Shown here: positions 35,121 through 44,642 of the stretch, in pieces
Numbering within the stretch: position 1 is the first letter of the stretch
How the letters are laid out: every line of letters begins with the position of its first letter
Origin: Phycisphaerales bacterium
GTDB taxonomy: Bacteria > Planctomycetota > Phycisphaerae > UBA1845 > Fen-1342
Assembly (NCBI GenBank): GCA_016716475.1
Contig: JADJWG010000001.1
Location: 62,001 to 126,000 of the forward strand
DNA: 64,000 bases
Direction of reading: 5' to 3'
The notes under the pieces: generated by a model
Told to the model about the DNA's origin: nothing
The model's database searches: none
What the model saw: only the letters and a program-made list of their open reading frames with translations
Position numbers and translations under genes: made by a program

Positions 35121-36074
35121 ATGACGACGCGCCCGCTCGCCACGCCCCAACGCCGACCGCGCCTGGCCCACACACCCGTGGGGGTGCGCACCCGGATTGC
35201 CCGGCGCATGGAACGCTTGATCGAGTTCGGGTTGTTCCTGGCCGCCGCTTCATCCGTGCTGATTACCGTGGGGATCGTGGGGGTGCTGGTATTTGAGGCC
35301 TCGGCCTTCTTCCGCCACGTCTCCGTCCTGAGTTTCCTCACCGGTACGGAGTGGGCCCCGACCTTCGCCGATCCGCGCTTCGGCATCCTGCCGCTGGTCT
35401 GCGGCACCCTGGTGACCACGGCCGTCGCACTCGCGCTCGCGCTGCCCGTCGGCACGATCTGCGCGGTGTGGCTGAGCGAGTTCGCCCCGGTCTGGCTGCG
35501 CGAAGGCGTCAAGCCGATTCTCGAGATGCTCGCAGCGGTGCCGACCGTCGTCTTCGGCTACTTCGCGCTGCTCTTCGTGACACCGCTGCTGCAGAAGTTA
35601 TTCCCCGGTCTGCCCGGCTTCAACATGCTCTCCGCGGGACTCGTCATCGGCGTGATGATCGTGCCCTACGTCACTTCGCTCAGTGAGGATGCGCTCCGGG
35701 CCGTTCCCCTCAGCGTCCGCGAGGGCTCCTACGCGCTGGCCGCCACGCGCTTGCAGACCTCTTGGCGCGTGGTTTTTCCCGCTGCGATTTCCGGCGTGTC
35801 AGCGGCCTATGTCCTCGCCATCTCCCGCGCCATCGGCGAGACGATGATTGTCGCCATTGCGGCGGGGATGCGGCCGACCCTCACGCTGAACCCGGCCGAC
35901 CAGGCCCAGACCATCACCGCGTTCATTGTTTCGCTCAGCCAGGGTGACGTGCCGCACGACAGCATCGGCTACCAGGCGATCTTCGCCGCCGGCCTGACCC
36001 TCATGCTCATGACGCTCGTCCTGAATGTGCTCGGATTCTGGCTCCAGCGCCGCTTTCGCGAGGTGTATGAATGA
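35121..36074 (+). CDS. pstC: Phosphate ABC transporter permease PstC
   Basis: A 317-residue inner-membrane permease with six or seven helices. Landmarks are FLTGTEWAPTFADPRFGILPLVCGTL, MLAAVPTVVFGYFALLF and the ATPase-docking loop SYALAATRLQTSWRVVFPAAISG followed by ISRAIGETMIVAIAAG, all typical of PstC. It forms the phosphate channel with PstA. It begins 46 nt after pstS, and its stop overlaps the pstA start by 4 bases. Confidence 0.94.
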   Translation: MTTRPLATPQRRPRLAHTPVGVRTRIARRMERLIEFGLFLAAASSVLITVGIVGVLVFEASAFFRHVSVLSFLTGTEWAPTFADPRFGILPLVCGTLVTTAVALALALPVGTICAVWLSEFAPVWLREGVKPILEMLAAVPTVVFGYFALLFVTPLLQKLFPGLPGFNMLSAGLVIGVMIVPYVTSLSEDALRAVPLSVREGSYALAATRLQTSWRVVFPAAISGVSAAYVLAISRAIGETMIVAIAAGMRPTLTLNPADQAQTITAFIVSLSQGDVPHDSIGYQAIFAAGLTLMLMTLVLNVLGFWLQRRFREVYE

Positions 36075-36982
36075 CGTCCCCCATCGGGATGCGGAAACGC
36101 AGCGCGCGTCTCGGCGACACAGCGTTCTTTGTGATCGGGCTGGCTCTGATCACCAGCGCTCTCGCCGTCCTCAGCGCACTCGTCATCGGGCTCGTCGCCG
36201 ACGGCTGGGAGCGCCTCACACCCGGATTCCTGACGTCGTTCCCCTCGCGCTTTCCAGACCGCGCCGGCATCCTCTCCGCCTGGGTCGGCACCTGCTACGT
36301 GATGATCGTCACGATCGGCACGGCCTTACCCCTGGGTATCGCGGCCGGCCTGTATCTCGAGGAATATGCCCGTCGCAACTGGTTCACCGCGCTGATCGAG
36401 ATCAACACGACGAACCTCGCCGGTGTGCCGTCGATTATCTGGGGGCTGATGGCCCTCGGCCTCTTCGTCTACCAGTTCAAGCTTGGCCAGAGCGTCCTGA
36501 CCGCTGGGCTGACTCTCGGCCTGCTCGTCCTGCCGATTGTGATTGTTGCCACGCGCGAATCGGTGCGCGCGATTCCCAAGTCCATCCGCGAAGCTTCTTA
36601 CGCCTGCGGGGCGACCCGCTGGCAGACCGTCTGGTTCCATGTATTGCCCTATTCGCTCGGCGGGATCCTGACCGGTACGATCATCGCGCTGTCGCGGGCC
36701 ATCGGCGAAACCGCACCCCTCGTTACCATCGGCGCGCTGTCTTACATCGCCTTCCTGCCGCCCTCCCCGATCCAATCCGGCGGCCCCGTCGTGTCATTTG
36801 AATGGCTGCGCTCCGAGTTCACCGTCCTGCCGATTCAGATCTTCGGTTGGGTCTCCCGCCCCGACACGCGGTTTCAGGCCAACGCCGCAGCCGCCAGCAT
36901 TGTACTCCTCGCGCTGACGCTCTTCATGAACGGCATCGCCGCCTTGCTGCGCTTCCGCCTGCGCCGCGCCACGCGTTGGTAG
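36071..36982 (+). CDS. pstA: Phosphate ABC transporter permease PstA
   Basis: A 303-residue permease paired with PstC. Landmarks: LGIAAGLYLEEYARRNWFTALIEINTTNLAGVPSIIWGLMALGLFV; the coupling loop SYACGATRWQTVWFHVLPYSLGGILTGTIIALSRAIGETAPL; and a C-terminal helix. Translation is probably coupled to pstC through the ATGA overlap. The usual next genes, pstB (ATPase) and phoU, are not downstream; an Mpo1-like gene on the opposite strand follows 71 nt later, so the ATPase must be supplied from elsewhere. Confidence 0.94.
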   Translation: MTSPIGMRKRSARLGDTAFFVIGLALITSALAVLSALVIGLVADGWERLTPGFLTSFPSRFPDRAGILSAWVGTCYVMIVTIGTALPLGIAAGLYLEEYARRNWFTALIEINTTNLAGVPSIIWGLMALGLFVYQFKLGQSVLTAGLTLGLLVLPIVIVATRESVRAIPKSIREASYACGATRWQTVWFHVLPYSLGGILTGTIIALSRAIGETAPLVTIGALSYIAFLPPSPIQSGGPVVSFEWLRSEFTVLPIQIFGWVSRPDTRFQANAAAASIVLLALTLFMNGIAALLRFRLRRATRW

Positions 36983-37053
36983 CACGGACAGCATCGGCCG
37001 GCCTCGGCGCGTGCGTCGCTCTCCGGGTCGGCCTCATACGGCGCGGGGCCTCA

Positions 37054-37383
37054 TCAGTCGCCCCCGCGACCACCCTCGCCGCCACGCTGCGCATAACGTG
37101 GCGACACCGCCACGTACGGTTTCCCGAGCCACTTCTTCACGAGCACGACCTCCCCCAGCTCGTTACCCTCCAGCACGTGCCCCCACCATTGGAGAAAGTA
37201 ACCTGCGAACAAGAGGGCCACCGGCACCCACCACAGGTCGCCGCGCCACGTCGCGACCAGCCACACCGCCACGAGCAGCGCGGCGATCGTCAGTGGTATC
37301 CCGACGTAGTGCAGCCCACGCGACACCGGGTGCTGGTGCCGCTCGAACCAGTTTTCCAGCCAGTACGGACGCGTGCGCTTCAT
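37054..37383 (-). CDS. Mpo1-like (DUF962) membrane protein
   Basis: A 109-residue protein with the DUF962/Mpo1 pattern: WLENWFERHQHPVSRGLHYVGIPLTIAALL, then two to three helices and FAGYFLQWWGHVLEGN. The spaced histidines (HQHP, LHYVG, WGHVLEGN) correspond to the metal/catalytic positions of yeast Mpo1, an iron-dependent dioxygenase in fatty-acid alpha-oxidation; bacterial members are uncharacterised. The ATG at 37383 fits the family start. A Gly/Arg-rich C-terminal tail (RGGEGGRGGD) is an addition. Converges with pstA. Confidence 0.75.
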   Translation of the reverse strand: MKRTRPYWLENWFERHQHPVSRGLHYVGIPLTIAALLVAVWLVATWRGDLWWVPVALLFAGYFLQWWGHVLEGNELGEVVLVKKWLGKPYVAVSPRYAQRGGEGGRGGD

Positions 37384-37596
37384 GCCCGCATGATACGGCC
37401 CGCTTCCCGCTCGTGCGAGCAATGCTTCGCACGCCACGCACTGTAACCCCCCTCTCCAAGCACCGCATGCTTCGCGCAGGACCGCGCTTCCGGCCACCAA
37501 CCCCTCAACTTCACCCGGCCGCGCGGCCGATACCCCCCGTATTACGCGCCAGCCGGCTGCGCGCTGGCCGCCACCCTCCACCGGGAGCACGACGCC

Positions 37597-38217
37597 ATGA
37601 CCCTCACCCTCGACGGACAGCGCATCGCCGACGCCCCGCCGTCCGGGCCCACCTTGCAGGCCATCCTCGACGACGTCCGCACGCAACCCGACATGGCCGG
37701 CCGTCTCATCATTTCGGTCCGCTGGAACGGCCAAACCCTCGGCGATGAAGAACTCGGCACACGACTCGCCGAGCCCATCACCACCACCGACCAGATCGAT
37801 CTCGAAACCTGCGACGCAGCCGAACTTGTGGCCCAGGCCTTTCGCGGCCTGGCCGAGGAGTTCGCCACGCACGCGGCCGAGCTGCCCACGCTCGCGACAC
37901 AGCTCAGCACGGGCGGACTCGGGGACGCCATGCCGGGCATGAGCACCTTTGTGCAGCTCTGGCAGATGACCCAGCGCGTCTTCACCCATTGCAGCGCACT
38001 GCTGAACGAGGATCTCGCGCACTGGACTGTCGGCGGCCAGGCGGTGCAAGCCGCGCTTCAGGGCCTCGTCACACAACTCAACGAGCTGCGCAGCGCGCTG
38101 GAGAACGGCGACGCCGTGGCGCTGGCCGACCTCGTGCAGTTCGAATTTCCGCCGGTCCTCACGAACTGGCAGGAGCTGTTGAACGCGATCGCCACGCGGG
38201 TCGAACAATCCGCCTGA
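37597..38217 (+). CDS. Hypothetical protein, predicted helical
   Basis: A 206-residue protein that I cannot assign. Residues 1-70 look like a small mixed alpha/beta domain (MTLTLDGQRI ... LIISVRWNGQTLGDEEL). Residues 75-206 are a run of amphipathic helices (VAQAFRGLAEEFATHAAELP; WQMTQRVFTHCSALLNEDLAHW). No signal peptide, membrane segment or metal motif. Third-position GC is high and continuous through the frame, which supports coding. It stands alone between the Mpo1-like gene and the restriction-modification cassette. It could be a helper or scaffold protein, but nothing shows this. Confidence 0.6.
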   Translation: MTLTLDGQRIADAPPSGPTLQAILDDVRTQPDMAGRLIISVRWNGQTLGDEELGTRLAEPITTTDQIDLETCDAAELVAQAFRGLAEEFATHAAELPTLATQLSTGGLGDAMPGMSTFVQLWQMTQRVFTHCSALLNEDLAHWTVGGQAVQAALQGLVTQLNELRSALENGDAVALADLVQFEFPPVLTNWQELLNAIATRVEQSA

Positions 38218-38690
38218 CCGGTACTTGCTGCAAGCCGCCGCGCGCGGAATTGGGGTAACCCGCCCACTTGGGTGGCTTGGCTTTGATACAAGGTTCCGGA
38301 AAGTATCGGCGTCCCGCCGGTCGGGACCCAACGCTCCACCGGTCACGGGTGGGCCAGGCATCCGTCCGGCTTGGCGGTGAGCCCGCACCGGCATAATCCC
38401 CCTCCCATTCAGGGAAGGGCAGGTGGCGGGTTGTACGCCACTACACCGTTGACGCTCCGCCTTAGCGAAGGGATTTTGTGCCCCTGACTCGCAAAACCTG
38501 CGAAACCCACCGTACGACCGGCCCTGTGGACACCGTTTGTGTGTGAGGGCGCGGCTGGTTTGTACCGGCCCGGAATCTACGGTTTCGCATTCTGGCACGA
38601 TTCCAGGCACTACGACCGCTTTACACGCGCTCACCGCCCCGGATAATCGTTGCCGCAGACAACGCTTGTCCAGTACCGGCGAAGGGTGAC
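38218..38690. other. Intergenic region containing the left flank repeat of the restriction-modification cassette
   Basis: No gene. It contains the left 101-base repeat (38359-38459). The rest has no feature that I can support; a short ribosome-site-like GAAGGGTGAC lies just before the ATG at 38691. Confidence 0.5.
38359..38459 (+). repeat. Left 101-bp direct repeat flanking the restriction-modification gene
   Basis: Begins CATCCGTCCGGCTTGGCG and ends GACGCTCCG. It matches 42531-42631 over exactly 101 bases without gaps, with about 13 differences (roughly 87% identity by eye). It contains an imperfect C-rich/G-rich hairpin (CCCTCCC...GGGAAGGG). Confidence 0.8.
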
Positions 38691-41600
38691 ATGAGCGGCG
38701 CGGTCGAACAGTCCATCCACGAAGTCGATTTCTGCGGCCAAGTCGCGACGGCGGTAGCCGCGATGCACGCGCAGGACCCGACCTTCCCCTTCGCCGAAGC
38801 CCGGCTCGAAGGTTTCGGCACGGGCGCCGCGAAGCGGAAGCGGAAAGACCTGCGGTTCTTCGAACCCGACGGCAAGCTGGCGCTGTGCGGCGAAGTGAAG
38901 CTGCCCGGCACGGCCGAAGGCCGCTCGCCTTACGACGATGGCGTCTATCAGGACGCCGCGCAGAAGGCCGACAACGCGGCCGTCCGCTTTTTCTTCACCT
39001 GGAACGTTAACGTCTTCGTCCTTTGGGACCGCTCGCAATGGGATAAACCGATCCTGGAACGGCGCGTCCGCGAATGGAAACTCGGGCTGACGCTGGCCGG
39101 CCCCGAAGACGTGGCCCGCCCCGAAAACCTGGAATTCATCCGGACGCGCTTCCTGCCCGACCTGCTGCGCGACCTGGCCGACATTTACACCGGCCGGCGG
39201 CGCGATTGGACGATGCCGGCGGACGATATCTTCATCCGTTCGCTTGAAAGTCACCTGGACTGGCCGGTTCAGCTTGCGACGGCATACCTGATCGACCGCA
39301 CCGACCGGAACAAGACGTTCGATGCCAAGGTGCAACAGTGGCTTGCCGATCAAGACTGGGGTTTCGTCCGCAATGACGCCGACCAATGGCGGACGGCCAT
39401 GGGTAACATGGCGAAGACGCTCGCCTACGTGTGGGCGAACCGGCTCATCTTCTACAAGGCGTTGCGCGCCCGCTTCACCGACCTTGCCCGGCTGGAACTG
39501 AAGCGCAGCGTCAAGACGCCCGATGACGCGGCGAAGGCATTCGACCGCTACTTCCAGAAGGCGGTAGAGCGTAGCGGCGACTATGAGCCGCTGCTGTTCC
39601 CGAACGCGCAAGACTGGGCATCGGCAATCGTCTTCGAAGCCCCGAGCGCCTTGGACGCGTGGCGCGGGCTGCTGCGCGGTATCGAATCCGTGGACTTCCG
39701 CGACGTGCCGTCCGACATCGTGGGCCGCATCTTCCAGAAGCTCATCGGACCGGAAGAACGGCACCGCTACGGCCAGCATTTCACTGGCGACGACGTGGTG
39801 GACCTGATCAACGCGTTCTGCATCCGCGACGGCGGCGACAGCGTGCTTGACCCCGCGTGCGGCTCGGGAAGCTTCCTGGTCCGCGCCTACTACCGCAAGC
39901 GGCACCTGGACCCGACCCGCCAGCATCTTGACCAGCTCGCCGACCTATTCGGCTGCGATATCGCTCTGTACCCGGCGCATCTAGCGACGCTGAACCTGGC
40001 AGCTCGTGAAATCAACGATGAGGCGAACTATCCGCGCATCGTTCGACAGGATTTCTTCGACACGTACATTCCCATGAACGGCAATGGCGGCGAGAAGCCG
40101 CGACCGTTCTGTACATTGCCAGACATGAAGGGCGGCACGCTCGCCGTCGATCTGCCGAAGCTGGATGCCGTGGTCGGCAATCCACCGTACGTCCGGCAAG
40201 AGAAGATCGACAAGACGAGTAAGCCCCGCTACGCCGCGCTCGTGACGGGCGCTTGGGCCGACGTGAAGCTATCCGGCCGGGCCGATCTGCATTGCTACTT
40301 CTGGCCAGTCGCGACAAAGCTTTTAAAGCCAGACGGCTACTTCGGCTTTCTGACAAGCTCATCTTGGCTGGACGTGGAATACGGCTTCGCGCTGCAGGGC
40401 TGGATTCTGCGGCACTTCAAGCTTCTGGCAGTTATGGAAAGCAACGCGGAACCGTGGTTCACCGACGCCCGCGTAAAAACCGTCGCGACCATCCTGCAAC
40501 GCTGCGATGATGAAGCCGAGCGTATGGCGAACCTGGTTCGCTTCGTGCGCTTCGACAAGCCGCTACGCGAAATCATCGGCGTACCGACCGGCAGCGACGA
40601 AGCCGAGCGGCAACAGGCGGTCGAACGGCTGCGCGACCGCATCTTGGCCGCGGCAGCCGATGAGGAAGATGATGCGCTACGGATCATCGTCAAGCCGCAA
40701 CGCGACTTGTGGGCCGACGGCGTGCGGGCCGGCTCGATTCTGCGCGACGTATCGCCCGATGATGCCGAAGCGGAAGACGACGACGAAGACGGCGAAGGCC
40801 CGGACGCCGAAGGCAACGGCGAGCCGAAGACGCACTTCGATTTCGCAGCGGGCGAGTACGTGGCCGGCAAGTGGGGCCGCTACGTCCGCGCCCCGGATTT
40901 CTACTTCGAAGTGCTGCGCCGCTTCGGCCGGCGCTTCGTCGCCCTCGGCGAAATCGCCAACGTGCGGTTCGGAGTCAAGAGCGGTTGCGACGCGTTCTTC
41001 ATGCCGCGCGACGTGACGGACGAACTGCTGCGCGAATGCGTCACGGACGCGGCGTTCAAGCGCCGGGCGGGCGGCGCGCCACGGAAGGACGCGGAAGCGG
41101 GCAAGCTGCGCGTGATTCAGGCGGGCGATGGCAGTATTCACGCGATCGAAGCCAAATACCTGGCTCCCGAACTACATTCACCGATGCTGGTTGATCGTCC
41201 AACGGTGCGGGCGAAGGACCTGGATCGCGTAATCCTGTTGGTCGGCCAACCGATGAAGGACTTGCGCGGAACGTGGGTTCACAAGTACCTGAAGTACGGC
41301 GAACAGGCCACGTTCGCATCGAAGAAATCGAAGGCCGTACCAGTCCCGCAGCGTTCAACGTGCGCGGCACGCGACCCGTGGTACGACCTGACGAAGCTGG
41401 TGAAGCCGGGCTTCGCGTTCTGGCCGATGGCGCAGCAGTACCGGCATATCATCGCGGGCAATCCTGATCACCTTGTCTGCAATCACAACCTGTTCGACCT
41501 GTATTCCGAAGACCTAAGCAAGCGCGAACAGGAAACGCTCTGGGCCGTTCTGAATTCGACGATGGTTGGGTTGTTCAAGACGTTCTACGGGCGCTGGGCA

Positions 41601-42512
41601 GGCACAGAAGGAAACCTGAAAACCGAAGTGGTGGACGTGAACCTACTGGAAGTGCCCGACCCGCGCGGCGTTGACGCCGACCTAGCAAAGCGGCTTACGG
41701 GCGCCCTTAAGTCGATGAGGCGGCGGACCGTCGGCCGGCTCATCGAAGAACAGCTTATGGAGCGACACTCACCCGAGCGCGCCCGCCGCATCGCCGCGGG
41801 GCCGCTCGTGCTGTCCGACGAATTGCGGCAGGACGACCGGCGTGACCTGGACGATGCCGTCTTCGAACTGCTCGGCGTCGGCGACGCGGCCGAGCGGGCG
41901 CAGCTTGTACAACGCTTGCACGAAGCGACGGCGCTGCACTTCCGCCATATCCGCGTGGTCGAAATCGATAAACAGGAACAGCGTGCCCGCACGGCGAATC
42001 GGCGGTTCAGTGTACTGGAACTGGCCGCCGACGCGTGGGACGCGGCCGAGCTTCCCGACCTGACACCGCTGGCCGAATGGGTCAGTAAGCAACCCGGCTG
42101 TGATATGGCGGTGAACATCCCCGAAGAGCGCCCGGCGGAAATGTCGCCTTCGCCCATGTTCGACCCTAACACGGTTTATTTTGGCCGGCGGATCGGCGGG
42201 AAAGGGCGCGACGGAACGGCGGGCGCGCAGATGGACTGCACGTCGAGCGGACAGGCACAGCTCATCGTCCGCTTGGCGAACGTCGGCATATCCGGCTGTG
42301 TCAACGTTCCGGCAGACGATGCGCCGTGTCTGGTGACGATGCGAGCGGTCGATACTCGCCTACACACGGCCCGGAAGCGCTTCGACGAACTCGCCGAAAG
42401 CCGCACGAGCGACCCGCGGCTACAGGCGCAGATTGTGGACCAGCTCACGCGCTGGTATGTGCATGGCCGCAACGCCGGCAGTCCGGCGGAGGCCGTGATA
42501 GAGGCCGGGTAG
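38691..42512 (+). CDS. Single-polypeptide restriction-modification enzyme (type IIG-like; N-terminal PD-(D/E)xK nuclease, N6-adenine methylase)
   Basis: A 1273-residue protein. The N-terminus holds a nuclease-like motif, KDLRFFEPDGKLALCGEVKLPG, with E68-x-K70. A helical linker follows. The methylase domain has the SAM motif DPACGSGSF at D387 and the catalytic NPPY at N497-Y500, marking adenine N6 methylation as in Eco57I-type enzymes. An acidic insert (DDDEDGEGPDAEG) lies near residue 690, and the C-terminal third is the likely target-recognition domain. Such enzymes methylate host DNA and cut unmodified phage DNA, so no partner is required. Codon use differs from neighbours (glutamate mostly GAA rather than GAG), and 101-bp repeats flank it, pointing to acquisition. 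A SAM-dependent methyltransferase without cutting activity is the alternative. Confidence 0.83.
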   Translation: MSGAVEQSIHEVDFCGQVATAVAAMHAQDPTFPFAEARLEGFGTGAAKRKRKDLRFFEPDGKLALCGEVKLPGTAEGRSPYDDGVYQDAAQKADNAAVRFFFTWNVNVFVLWDRSQWDKPILERRVREWKLGLTLAGPEDVARPENLEFIRTRFLPDLLRDLADIYTGRRRDWTMPADDIFIRSLESHLDWPVQLATAYLIDRTDRNKTFDAKVQQWLADQDWGFVRNDADQWRTAMGNMAKTLAYVWANRLIFYKALRARFTDLARLELKRSVKTPDDAAKAFDRYFQKAVERSGDYEPLLFPNAQDWASAIVFEAPSALDAWRGLLRGIESVDFRDVPSDIVGRIFQKLIGPEERHRYGQHFTGDDVVDLINAFCIRDGGDSVLDPACGSGSFLVRAYYRKRHLDPTRQHLDQLADLFGCDIALYPAHLATLNLAAREINDEANYPRIVRQDFFDTYIPMNGNGGEKPRPFCTLPDMKGGTLAVDLPKLDAVVGNPPYVRQEKIDKTSKPRYAALVTGAWADVKLSGRADLHCYFWPVATKLLKPDGYFGFLTSSSWLDVEYGFALQGWILRHFKLLAVMESNAEPWFTDARVKTVATILQRCDDEAERMANLVRFVRFDKPLREIIGVPTGSDEAERQQAVERLRDRILAAAADEEDDALRIIVKPQRDLWADGVRAGSILRDVSPDDAEAEDDDEDGEGPDAEGNGEPKTHFDFAAGEYVAGKWGRYVRAPDFYFEVLRRFGRRFVALGEIANVRFGVKSGCDAFFMPRDVTDELLRECVTDAAFKRRAGGAPRKDAEAGKLRVIQAGDGSIHAIEAKYLAPELHSPMLVDRPTVRAKDLDRVILLVGQPMKDLRGTWVHKYLKYGEQATFASKKSKAVPVPQRSTCAARDPWYDLTKLVKPGFAFWPMAQQYRHIIAGNPDHLVCNHNLFDLYSEDLSKREQETLWAVLNSTMVGLFKTFYGRWAGTEGNLKTEVVDVNLLEVPDPRGVDADLAKRLTGALKSMRRRTVGRLIEEQLMERHSPERARRIAAGPLVLSDELRQDDRRDLDDAVFELLGVGDAAERAQLVQRLHEATALHFRHIRVVEIDKQEQRARTANRRFSVLELAADAWDAAELPDLTPLAEWVSKQPGCDMAVNIPEERPAEMSPSPMFDPNTVYFGRRIGGKGRDGTAGAQMDCTSSGQAQLIVRLANVGISGCVNVPADDAPCLVTMRAVDTRLHTARKRFDELAESRTSDPRLQAQIVDQLTRWYVHGRNAGSPAEAVIEAG

Positions 42513-42530
42513 CTTGCACGGGGGGGCGCG

Positions 42531-42631
42531 CATCCGTCCGGCTTGGCGTCGAACCCGCGCCGGCATAACCCCCCTCCCTTTCAGGGAGGGGCGGGGGGCG
42601 GGTTATACGCCATTACACCAATGACGCTCCG
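42531..42631 (+). repeat. Right 101-bp direct repeat flanking the restriction-modification gene
   Basis: Second copy of the repeat at 38359-38459, same orientation and length, beginning 18 nt after the enzyme's stop codon. It carries a perfect hairpin CCCTCCCT-TTC-AGGGAGGG. Confidence 0.8.
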
Positions 42632-42813
42632 ACTCCGCGGAACAACCCGCAACGGACAATCTCCTCGGCATAGCGAACCTGTCTGTAAACCGGACTGACC
42701 ACGTCGCTACCGGCGGCGCGTGTTGCAGACGGGTGAACTCATGCCGGAATTCTTTGCAGCAGAAGAAGCCCCGCGCGCGTCGAGGCATGCACGTTGCGCC
42801 CAACCCCCCTGTA

Positions 42814-42940
42814 GTCCCCCCCTTTAGGGGGGACGGTTCAGATCAGCTCTGCTCTGAAGGCGCGCGGGTCCCTTCTGTCCCCCCTTCAGGGGGACGGGTC
42901 AGGGGCCGCCCGACCCCGCCTAGCCCCCTGCGAGGGGGAC
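42814..42940. repeat. Three REP-like palindromic hairpins
   Basis: Three copies of a C-run/G-run hairpin: 42814-42834 (GTCCCCCCC-TTTA-GGGGGGAC), 42877-42895 (GTCCCCCC-TTC-AGGGGGAC) and 42923-42940 (GCCCCCTGCGAGGGGGAC). Each is followed by GG(T/G)T(C) and neighbouring copies share the GACGGxTC trailer. They resemble small repetitive extragenic palindromes; no transposase is present. Confidence 0.6.
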
Positions 42941-43059
42941 GGTTCGCACCCGCGCAACCCCACCGCCCCTTGTCACTCTGTTCCGTTGTGACGTACTCAG
43001 CGTGCAATGTTCTTGCAGCAAGGCCGGTTGCCTGCGCCACCCGGCCTGGGCCGCGCGCC

Positions 43060-44532
43060 TTACAGCTTCACGTACACCGTCTTGACCTCCGTGTAGCTGC
43101 TCAGTCCGTACTCGCCCTTCTCGCGGCCGATGCCGGACTGCTTGAAGCCGCCAAACGGGGCGGCCGCGTCGAAGACGTCGTAGCAGTTCACCCACACCGT
43201 GCCGGCCCGGGCCCGGGCAGCGATCGCGTGGGCCTTGCCGATGTCGCGCGTCCATACCGCCGCCGCCAGCCCGTACGGGGTGCGGTTGGCGCGCTGCACG
43301 ACCTCGTCGAGATCGCGGAAGCGGATGATGCTCATCACCGGGCCAAAAATCTCCTCGCGGGCGATCTGCATGTCATCCTGCACCTCGGCGAAGACCGTCG
43401 GCGCGACGAAGTAGCCGCGTTGGCCGACGCGCTCGCCGCCGCAGAGCAGCTTCGCACCGTCGGCCTGACCGGACGCGATGTAGCCGAGCACCTTCTCGAA
43501 TTGATCACGGTCGACCTGCGGACCTTGCTGAGTGCCCTCATCGAACGGGTCACCGACCTTGCGACCGCGCACTTTCGCGACCATCTTTTCGACGAAGGCT
43601 TCATACACCGGCTCCTGGACGAACAATCGCGAGCCGGCCGTACAACACTGCCCCTGGTTGAAAAACAGACCGAAGTGGGCGCCATCGATCGCGGCATCGA
43701 GATCGGCATCGGCAAAGACGATGTTGGGGCTCTTGCCGCCGAGTTCGAGCGTGACGCGCTTCAGGTTGCTTTCGGCGGCGTACTTCATGACCAGGTGACC
43801 GACCTCGGTGGAGCCGGTGAAGGCGACCTTGTCGACATCCATGTGCCGCGCCAGGGCCTGCCCGGCCGTCGGCCCGTAGCCCGCCAACAGGTTGACGACT
43901 CCCGGCGGGAAGCCGGCCTCCTGGATCAGCGCGCCCACGCGCAGGCCACTGAGCGGCGTCTGCTCGGCCAGCTTCATCACGACGGTGCAACCGGCTGCGA
44001 GCGCCGGGCCGAGTTTCCAGGCCTGCATCAGCAACGGGAAGTTCCACGGGATGATCTGGCCACAGACGCCGACGGGCTCGTGCCGCGTGTAGCAGAAGTA
44101 CGGGCCGTCGACGGGGATGGTCTTGCCCTGGATCTTGTCACACCAGCCGGCGTAGTAGCGGATGCACGCCACGGTCAGCGGCAGGTCGGCGGCGCGGGCG
44201 TCGGCCAGCGGCTTGCCATTGTCGAGCGATTCGAGCTGGGCCAGTTCCTCGCTGTGTTGCTCGAGCAGGTCGGCGAGCTTGTACATCAGCCGGCCGCGCT
44301 CACTGGCGTTCATCCGCGGCCAGGGGCCGGATTCGAACGCGCGGCGGGCGGCCTGCACGGCGAGCTCCACATCAGGGGCGTCGGCTTCGGCAACCTGGGC
44401 GATCACCTCCTCGGTCGCGGGGTTGAGGGTAGTAAAAGTCTTGCCGCTAACGGCGTTGACCCATTCACCGTTGATCAGCAGGCGGGTGGGACCGATCTTG
44501 ACGTTGGCGCGGGGCGCCTGCCGGGTGGACAT
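43060..44532 (-). CDS. Aldehyde dehydrogenase (NAD-dependent, class 1/2-like)
   Basis: A 490-residue tetrameric-type aldehyde dehydrogenase that oxidises aldehydes to acids. Landmarks: LINGEWVNA start; [20 protein letters not shown] (NAD-binding); [12 protein letters not shown]; the catalytic glutamate in [12 protein letters not shown]; the nucleophile in [30 protein letters not shown]; and the C-terminal [30 protein letters not shown]. The pattern is closest to class 1/2 acetaldehyde/retinal-type enzymes. The ATG at 44532 has AGGAGA 6 nt upstream; the earlier in-frame start reads low-complexity sequence. It lies downstream of, and on the same strand as, the GH9 gene, 110 nt away. Confidence 0.94.
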   Translation of the reverse strand: MSTRQAPRANVKIGPTRLLINGEWVNAVSGKTFTTLNPATEEVIAQVAEADAPDVELAVQAARRAFESGPWPRMNASERGRLMYKLADLLEQHSEELAQLESLDNGKPLADARAADLPLTVACIRYYAGWCDKIQGKTIPVDGPYFCYTRHEPVGVCGQIIPWNFPLLMQAWKLGPALAAGCTVVMKLAEQTPLSGLRVGALIQEAGFPPGVVNLLAGYGPTAGQALARHMDVDKVAFTGSTEVGHLVMKYAAESNLKRVTLELGGKSPNIVFADADLDAAIDGAHFGLFFNQGQCCTAGSRLFVQEPVYEAFVEKMVAKVRGRKVGDPFDEGTQQGPQVDRDQFEKVLGYIASGQADGAKLLCGGERVGQRGYFVAPTVFAEVQDDMQIAREEIFGPVMSIIRFRDLDEVVQRANRTPYGLAAAVWTRDIGKAHAIAARARAGTVWVNCYDVFDAAAPFGGFKQSGIGREKGEYGLSSYTEVKTVYVKL

Positions 44533-44642
44533 GGAGATTCTCCTGGCTGAGACAGAAATGCGGGGCCCGATCCGAACAGGCGCATGGTAGCACATCCCCC
44601 GCCCACGGCCAGTGCTCCGCGCCCCCCGTCGCAGGCCCCCCC

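Larger units (their letters stand above)
42513..43059. other. Intergenic region with right flank repeat and three palindromic elements
   Basis: No gene. It holds the right copy of the 101-bp repeat (42531-42631) and then three C-run/G-run hairpins at 42814-42834, 42877-42895 and 42923-42940, each listed separately. The remaining bases show no recognisable motif. Confidence 0.5.

Noticed and set aside
38691..42512. BREX/PglX or type I HsdM assignment for the methylase
   Set aside because: No brxC, pglZ, hsdS or hsdR genes adjacent; the N-terminal nuclease motif and single-gene context fit a type IIG-like enzyme better.
42733..44550. Long plus-strand open frame opposite the aldehyde dehydrogenase
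   Set aside because: Same reason: antisense to a gene with all catalytic motifs; the translation is low-complexity.
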